NCBI GenBank assembly: GCA_947179155.2
Contig: OX359275.1
Coordinates: 39,483,898 to 39,547,897 of the forward strand
Length of the DNA stretch: 64,000 nucleotides
DNA from: Hedera helix
Taxonomy: Eukaryota > Streptophyta > Magnoliopsida > Apiales > Araliaceae
Direction of reading: 5' to 3'
The notes below the pieces were generated by a model. It did no database searches. It was not told the DNA's origin and saw only the letters and a list, made by a program, of their open reading frames with translations. The position numbers and the translations under genes are program-made. The stretch's first letter is position 1. Each line of letters begins with the position of its first letter. Below are positions 58,359 through 64,000 of the stretch, one piece after another.

Positions 58359-61154
58359 TCAATAATAGCAGCGGAATGAGCAATCTATTAGAAGAATAAT
58401 GCAGACTATAATGTCCACTCGCTTCTCTTTTTAGTAAAAATATCATCAACTTTTATCATCTGAAATACCATTAGTCAAGATAATACAACTTCACAGTTCC
58501 TGGTCATAATCATGCAGATCAACAGTTCGTCTTTGCACTACGGGCCAAAGACATTCAATATAACACCAACGGTCATGATTATACCAGATTCAGCCTTTGG
58601 TCATAATCATACCAACCAACAGTTCATCTTTGCACTACGGGCCAAAGAGAACATTCACCACGTGTCATAAAAGACACCGAACAGATGTATCGCCTTTAAC
58701 CTAGTATATCGCCTTTAACCTATCATCTGTTCAACAATTATATCACATCTGTGCCCCCGGCCACAAATATTCACAACAGCTTGATTCTTGATGATTAATA
58801 CAAATAACAGTGATACAAATGATGAACAGAAGAACATGATAAACAATAAGTATCGGAAGTTTACTTTGTGCAGATTCAAATAATGTCCAAATTGCCAACA
58901 TGATGTGGAGTGAAATTTAAAAATGATATTCAAGATCCACAGTTCAGAATAACGATCACAGTTCAAATAGAAATGTTCAGAAAATAGGAAGGTTCAGTTG
59001 AACTAATGAAATTCAACTATTATGGAACATATAATATTTTCAGGAATTATAGAAGCAATAGTTCCATAATAAGTTTCGATTTAGGTGTATGGAAGAAAAT
59101 AATATCCCTTACCGTAGCAGGTTTGATTAACAAAAGGTGAAGGGAATTAATATCCCTTACCATAGTAAGTTTGAATAATGGAAGATGAAAAAGATGGTAT
59201 CCCTTATGAGTATAAAGGAAAATGATATCACTTACGAATATGGAATAAAAGTGTCATGTGATAATTCGTGTAGACAAATTATTTCCACACGAGACAAATA
59301 ACAAGGGTTATTCACCAACAGGCGATAATCCGCACCGTAAGGTTATTCCCATCAATTTGAATACGAATAGTTATTCACCAAACAGGCGTAATCCGCACCG
59401 TAAGGTTATTCCCACAATTTAATAGAATTTGAACACGAAGAGTTATTCACCAAACAGGCGTAATCCGCACCGTAAGGTTATTCCCACAATTTAATAGAAT
59501 TTGAACACGAAGAGTTATTCACCAAACGGGCGATAATCCGCACCGTAAGGTTATTCTCAAAGATTAATAAGGAATGAATACAAAAGGTTATTCACCAACA
59601 GGCGGTAAACCGCGCCGTAAGGTTATTCCCACAATTTAATACATGGAAATAAATGGCACAAGAAAGAAACGATATTATTTTCGAGAATCAAAGAATGATA
59701 ATCCCTTCAAGTAAGAAAGAAAATAATATCCATTTATGATGATGAAAAGAGTGATACCCCTTACCTTAACACGTGACTGGATATTGATTTAAATGAGGTT
59801 GATCAACCTATATTTTTATAATAAAATTAGTAATTTCCACATATAAATTTCAAAGTGTATGATAACTCGTATAATATGAATTATCAAAATTATATATATT
59901 TAACATAATTTTTGTAGTATAATATAACTACTTTTAAATAGTTTTAAAAATAATATTCCAAAATAAATCTTCCAAAGAAAGCTTTTAAAAATGAATCTTC
60001 TTAAAGAAGAGTCTTCTAAAGGAAGATTTGTGAATACTGTGAAAAATAGGAATTTATAAAATTACTACTCTTTAATAAAAGACTTACTTGAAAAATTCCT
60101 GCACTCCTTTTGGCTTTCAAACTCTCAAAATAACCTTACTATTCTCAGAGAAAACTCATAAAATTCTTATAGAAAAATTTTATGTTTTAGGTGTGATTTT
60201 TCTATTCAGTTGAGTAAGCTATTTATAGGAGAAAATAAGTTACTATGCGCATGGTAGGTGAGCACGCCAGTGCTGAAAATTTTTTCAGCAGCCGCACCTC
60301 ACCAACCCAGGAAATACTCACATTTTTCATACTTCATGTGGGCCCCACAATGGGTCCCACATGTTTTTTACTATTCACGTCACTATTCACGTCACTATTC
60401 ACGTTACTATTTCAAATAGTAAAATTAAATTTTTTTTTTATTTTTTTTTTTTATTTATTTATTTATTCTTCCTGTGAGTCCAACATATAAAATAATGTTA
60501 CCATAATAATGTAAGAAACACGTTACATATTTTTATTAATTTAATAATATAAATTACAGTATATTTGCTACTGTGACAATTATTAGATTCAATAATTTTA
60601 AACTACAGTGCACCAACAATTATTGACTCGATGATATGAAATACAGTGTAATGACAATTATTGAATCAATAATGCAAAATACTGTGTAGCAACAATAATT
60701 GAATTGATAATATAAAATATTATGCAGTGACAATTATTGATGAAATGATGCGTAACAGTTACGGTGTCAATAATATGAGACACTGTGCAATACCGTGTGC
60801 TACTGTAGAATACCGTGTGCCACAATAAAATACCATAAATTACCGTATGCTACTATTCTTTTATCACCGGTATTTTAACAGTTAACACCGTTGACTATTT
60901 TTATTTAAAAAGGTTACTTCTGTCGTTTTCTATATCCGACAATTATTCCGTTGTGGGCTCCACCAATAATTAGTTATTTCGGCGCCGTCGTACGGCCCGA
61001 ATATTCCCCGACAAAACGAATATTGTCCGACAAAATAAAATTTACACATAACATCCTTAACTTTCAATTTTGTCAATTTAACCATTTACTGTTTCAGGAA
61101 AAATATATATGAAGAAAAATTAAATTTTGTATTTCATAAATTCGGGGTCTTACA
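58359..61154 (-). mobile_element. Element F, right LTR fragment (type 2)
   Basis: It begins at LTR base 411 immediately after the 3' LTR of B and runs to GGGGTCTTACA at 61154. GAATG follows (61155-61159), matching the outer TSD at 32694-32698. It contains a five-unit repeat array (59308-59625) and the type 2 promoter module, with TATAAATAG in minus orientation near 60222. Its first 1052 bp duplicate 33109-34160, so it is a second LTR of F and not the continuation of the left fragment. Confidence 0.9.
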
Positions 61155-61734
61155 GAATGTTCATCTAAATTAAATGTAAACACATGGTTTGTATTGTTTA
61201 GTTCAACGATTCTCTAATTCTTAAAACTGCTATTAAATTAAATCTTTAGCAAGTGCTGGAGGTTGTTTAATAGTAAGGGTATTTAAATCAAGTGGTTCTA
61301 ATTAACTATAATTAAGGAGAGAGGAGAAAAATTATTCTACCTGCGAGTAGTTATTTATACAGTAAATGTTCAAAATATGAATTAAATTATTCTTGCATTA
61401 ATAATCAATTGTAAATTCTTAATGGTGGATATTAACTTAAACCAATACTTTTTCTTCTAATTTATTTCATTAAATTACTTGCATATTTATTTTAATTAAC
61501 TTTATTTAAATTATTTCTTTAATTAAAAACTCTCCAATTTTAGTTTGCGAAAACATAAAATTAAATTAATCATTTTTTGTGGCATCGACTCTTACATGCA
61601 CTGCTACATTAATATTTTTTCAAAATAAGATTTTATTTTTAGATGCCTATAACAGCACATCAAATTTTGGGGCCTTTATTGTTAGTACTGCAGTTCCCTT
61701 TGCATCTCTACACACTAAAATGACACACGCAAGG

Positions 61735-61908
61735 CCAGGACTTTTAGTAGTTAAGGAAGCTTTAGAGAAGTTAGATTATACAACCATTAACCATCTAACG
61801 AAGGATAAAAATATAACTCGACCAGGACTTTTAGTTAGTTAAGGAAGCTTTAGAGAAGTTAGATTATACAACCATTAACCATCTAATGAAGGATAAAAAT
61901 ATAACTCA
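61735..61908. repeat. 87-bp tandem duplication
   Basis: Two copies of a unit beginning CCAGGACTTTTAG at 61735 and 61822, differing by one inserted base and a few substitutions. A short open frame crossing it is probably incidental. Confidence 0.85.
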
Positions 61909-62509
61909 TGCAACACTTGTATATGTATAGAGATCAGCTTGTTTGCATACCCATAGTGAAGGTCAAGTTTATGTAAGATTGTCGGCTTTTCGCCTTGAAG
62001 GGGTTCAACAATTCTGAATATATTATGTCACCCCGAGAAACTTTAACTTTAGCATCACCACCATCTTGTGTTTCCGCCTTGTCAACAATTCACAAGACAC
62101 AAATGTTTATATAGTGGTGCACCAAGTATGCTGGAACAAAATGAAGATTCCAGTGTCATTCTTTCCATGAAGGGAGGGAGTAGTAACCTCGGTGACATTT
62201 CAGACTGAATGAATTACTCTTCTACGTGTCTACCTACCTATATAAGAAAAAACAACTACTTTTCAATTCAAATGAGATTTGGACTATATATTTTTTTTGC
62301 TTCACTTCTTTTCTTTTCCTTCAAATAAATAGGAGATATGCTTCCCAAACACTAGTATAGGAAAAGATATGCAAATGAATATAAAAAGTGTAATCACTAC
62401 AGCTTCTTTTCATATAAAAAAGACTCCTGCTCATTCCAAATCAACTAGGAGTGGAGCTCAATTAAAAATCTGAACATTAGTAGTTTAGTATCTCTATGAT
62501 ACAACTGTG

Positions 62510-62602
62510 TCACCTCATCGACCGACCATTCCTCTCTTCTCTTGCTTCAAGTGCATCCACTTCCTCATTTGATAGAATATCAACAATGGGTTCATATACG
62601 TC
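62510..62602 (-). CDS. Possible terminal exon of an unrecognised gene
   Basis: On the minus strand an AG acceptor (after 62603) is followed by an open stretch of 30 codons, starting DVYEPIVDILSNEEVD and ending GRSMR, then TGA at 62510-62512. The charged, coding-like composition suggests a real C-terminal exon, but I found no upstream partner exon and cannot name the protein. Confidence 0.25.
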   Translation of the reverse strand, partial: DVYEPIVDILSNEEVDALEAREERNGRSMR

Positions 62603-63524
62603 CTACTCCTTTCTTTTCCTGAACAAGATTGTAAGGATGAACCAGATTTCAGAGTTCAAATTATGCCAGGACAACATGAACAGATGTAATATCATCCACA
62701 CTAAAAATGGTCTAAAGCAGTAACCAAGTTTAACACCTCAATTTCACTACCATGCCACTACTACTAAAATAAACAATCACTATACTTGAGTCAAAATTAA
62801 TTCAACTTCCAACGTAATTTATGGTTTTTAATATACACAATACAACTGTTTATTGCATCATTTGAATCAGAATGGTTAGTCTAACAATGTTAGAAGTCAA
62901 ACTTGAATGCCCTTTAATTTTAAAAAAAAACAATAATACCACAACAATTTTTAATAATATTAATATAAAGTAAAATGTTAAAACATATATAATATGATAT
63001 AGTATGCCAATAGCCTACATGATCTAATCCATTTTAGTTACTTGTGTAAATATTCTAGCTAGAAGATAATGAGTGCATTTCACTATTCACCAATTTTACC
63101 TTATCATAAGTTTAGAATGGATCAAAGACTATTGAAAATATGTTCTACCTACAGTGAAACACAATAAGTAAATATGAAGCACACTTATCAATTATGTATT
63201 TACTACAAAAGAAAAAGGAATAGACACTACAAGGTAAAACACGAGCAAGTATTTTTTGGTACAACACCTCAGTTCAGAAAATATCAATTAGCTAGCAAAG
63301 CAAGACAAGTAGTGTGAAAATAAATATCCAAGGGTATATCAGGCATCATCATCAATTCATCATCACAATTATTACTACTATTATTTCATCTTTATTTTCA
63401 AACCAAACAAATCTTGAAATTTCACATACAGGGTATAATACTAACAATCATAACTGTCTTATATGATCCAACTTAATTTCTTCCCATAAGACTTATCAGT
63501 TAGAATGGCAAAATCCATTCATGA

Positions 63525-63903
63525 GTCCCTAACCATACTGCCTTGAATGAGCATCCGCGACTCCAAAAGCAGCAATAAAAACACATATACCAATATAATT
63601 TCTGATATCCCCTTTGCCTGATGTGGCTTAATCCAACTGTACAATTGAAAAATAACTGTCTAGATTGGTTGGATTTCCAGAAATTATTGACATGCTTATC
63701 TAAAAAGCTAATAAAATTGCAAATTTTAGGAGAGGCAGTACTTACCACTAAAAGTGCCAAAGTACTTAAAAAGAAAAGGATGTATCCCGCTATGTTACGT
63801 TTCTTAGTATCAATCTTCGACTCCTTATAAGCAAGTAGTGCCATTGTGTTCCTAGTGCAAATGGCTGATAGACAAAGGTAAGTACCCTTGCAGGACGATA
63901 ATC
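63525..63903 (-). pseudogene. Fragment of an equilibrative nucleoside transporter (ENT) gene, broken
   Basis: The minus strand encodes motifs typical of plant ENT membrane transporters, which move nucleosides across membranes. Exon 1 (63903-63746) gives DYRPARVLTFVYQPFALGT, then ALLAYKESKIDTKKRN and a hydrophobic helix IAGYILFFLSTLALLV. A GT-AG intron of 109 bp (63637-63745) follows. Exon 2 (from 63636) gives ATSGKGDIRNYIGICVF and AAFGVADAH. Three lesions are visible: two extra bases at 63845-63846 that shift frame after FALGT, a TAA at 63628-63630 where the family has Leu, and loss of two bases near 63546 before QGSMV. Similarity ends near 63525. More of the gene may lie beyond the right edge. 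Confidence 0.75.
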
Positions 63904-64000
63904 CTTCAAATGGAAAAATTTTAATACTTTGTCAAGCAAATGTCACAAACATAATTCAAAATCCACAATATATAAGAAACAATTTGCCATTGAATTCCGA

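Larger units (their letters stand above)
61160..63524. other. Intergenic AT-rich DNA right of element F
   Basis: No complete gene is recognised. It holds a tandem duplication at 61735-61908 and one possible minus-strand terminal exon at 62510-62602. The rest is AT-rich DNA with short unsupported frames. Confidence 0.5.

Noticed and set aside
63621..63830. Plus-strand 69-codon frame at the right edge
   Set aside because: It is the antisense shadow of the ENT-like exons and their intron.

Overview
This window is nuclear DNA of a flowering plant, probably a eudicot: it has a spliced six-exon gene, AT-rich intergenic DNA, and large nested Ty3/Gypsy LTR retrotransposons of the chromodomain-bearing Tekay/Del type. 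I cannot name the genus from the sequence. Nearly all of positions 1-21547 and 32699-61154 is one retrotransposon family with very long LTRs (about 2.9-3.6 kb). Its LTR ends read TGTAAGACCCCG and GGGGGCGTCACA, the primer-binding site (PBS) matches initiator tRNA-Met, and the polypurine tract (PPT) is AGGAGGGGAGGT. I call the copies A-G.

Left nest (1-21547). LTR E (plus) enters from outside the window. Full-length element A (minus, 2377-21142, target-site duplication (TSD) TGAAC) sits inside it; A has a single amber codon between gag and pol. The right-hand LTR of A is split by D (11741-19394, TSD ATTCC), a young non-autonomous element. D has two 3602-bp LTRs and only 450 bp of internal DNA, in which gag and pol have collapsed to a 28-codon fusion.

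Gene island (21548-32698). It holds a DEK-C plus double-SWIB nuclear protein gene (24824-28509, plus strand, about 314 aa), a small G-box-rich inverted-repeat element upstream, microsatellites, and a 2-kb Harbinger/Tourist-like DNA element downstream (29651-31707, TSD TAA).

Right nest (32699-61154). Element F (minus, outer TSD GAATG on both sides) survives as two overlapping LTR pieces. Between them lies B (plus, 34161-58358), whose two LTRs belong to different LTR types and whose flanks do not match. The simplest reading is recombination between two insertions that sat in the two LTRs of F. B carries a reverse-oriented solo LTR (G) just after its gag start, an unrecognised roughly 170-aa coding segment in place of gag capsid and nucleocapsid, and element C inserted in the reverse transcriptase/RNase H region (TSD TAGCT). 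C (42238-53001) is structurally complete, with an uninterrupted 1548-codon gag-pol frame, and is the likeliest autonomous copy.

Right edge (61155-64000). This is AT-rich DNA with an 87-bp tandem duplication, a possible terminal exon, and a broken piece of an equilibrative nucleoside transporter gene on the minus strand.

The most unusual points are the foreign ORF replacing gag in B, the F/B recombination footprint, exchange of promoter modules between LTR types, repeated insertion at the same LTR sites, and the doubled PBS with a foreign leader in D.
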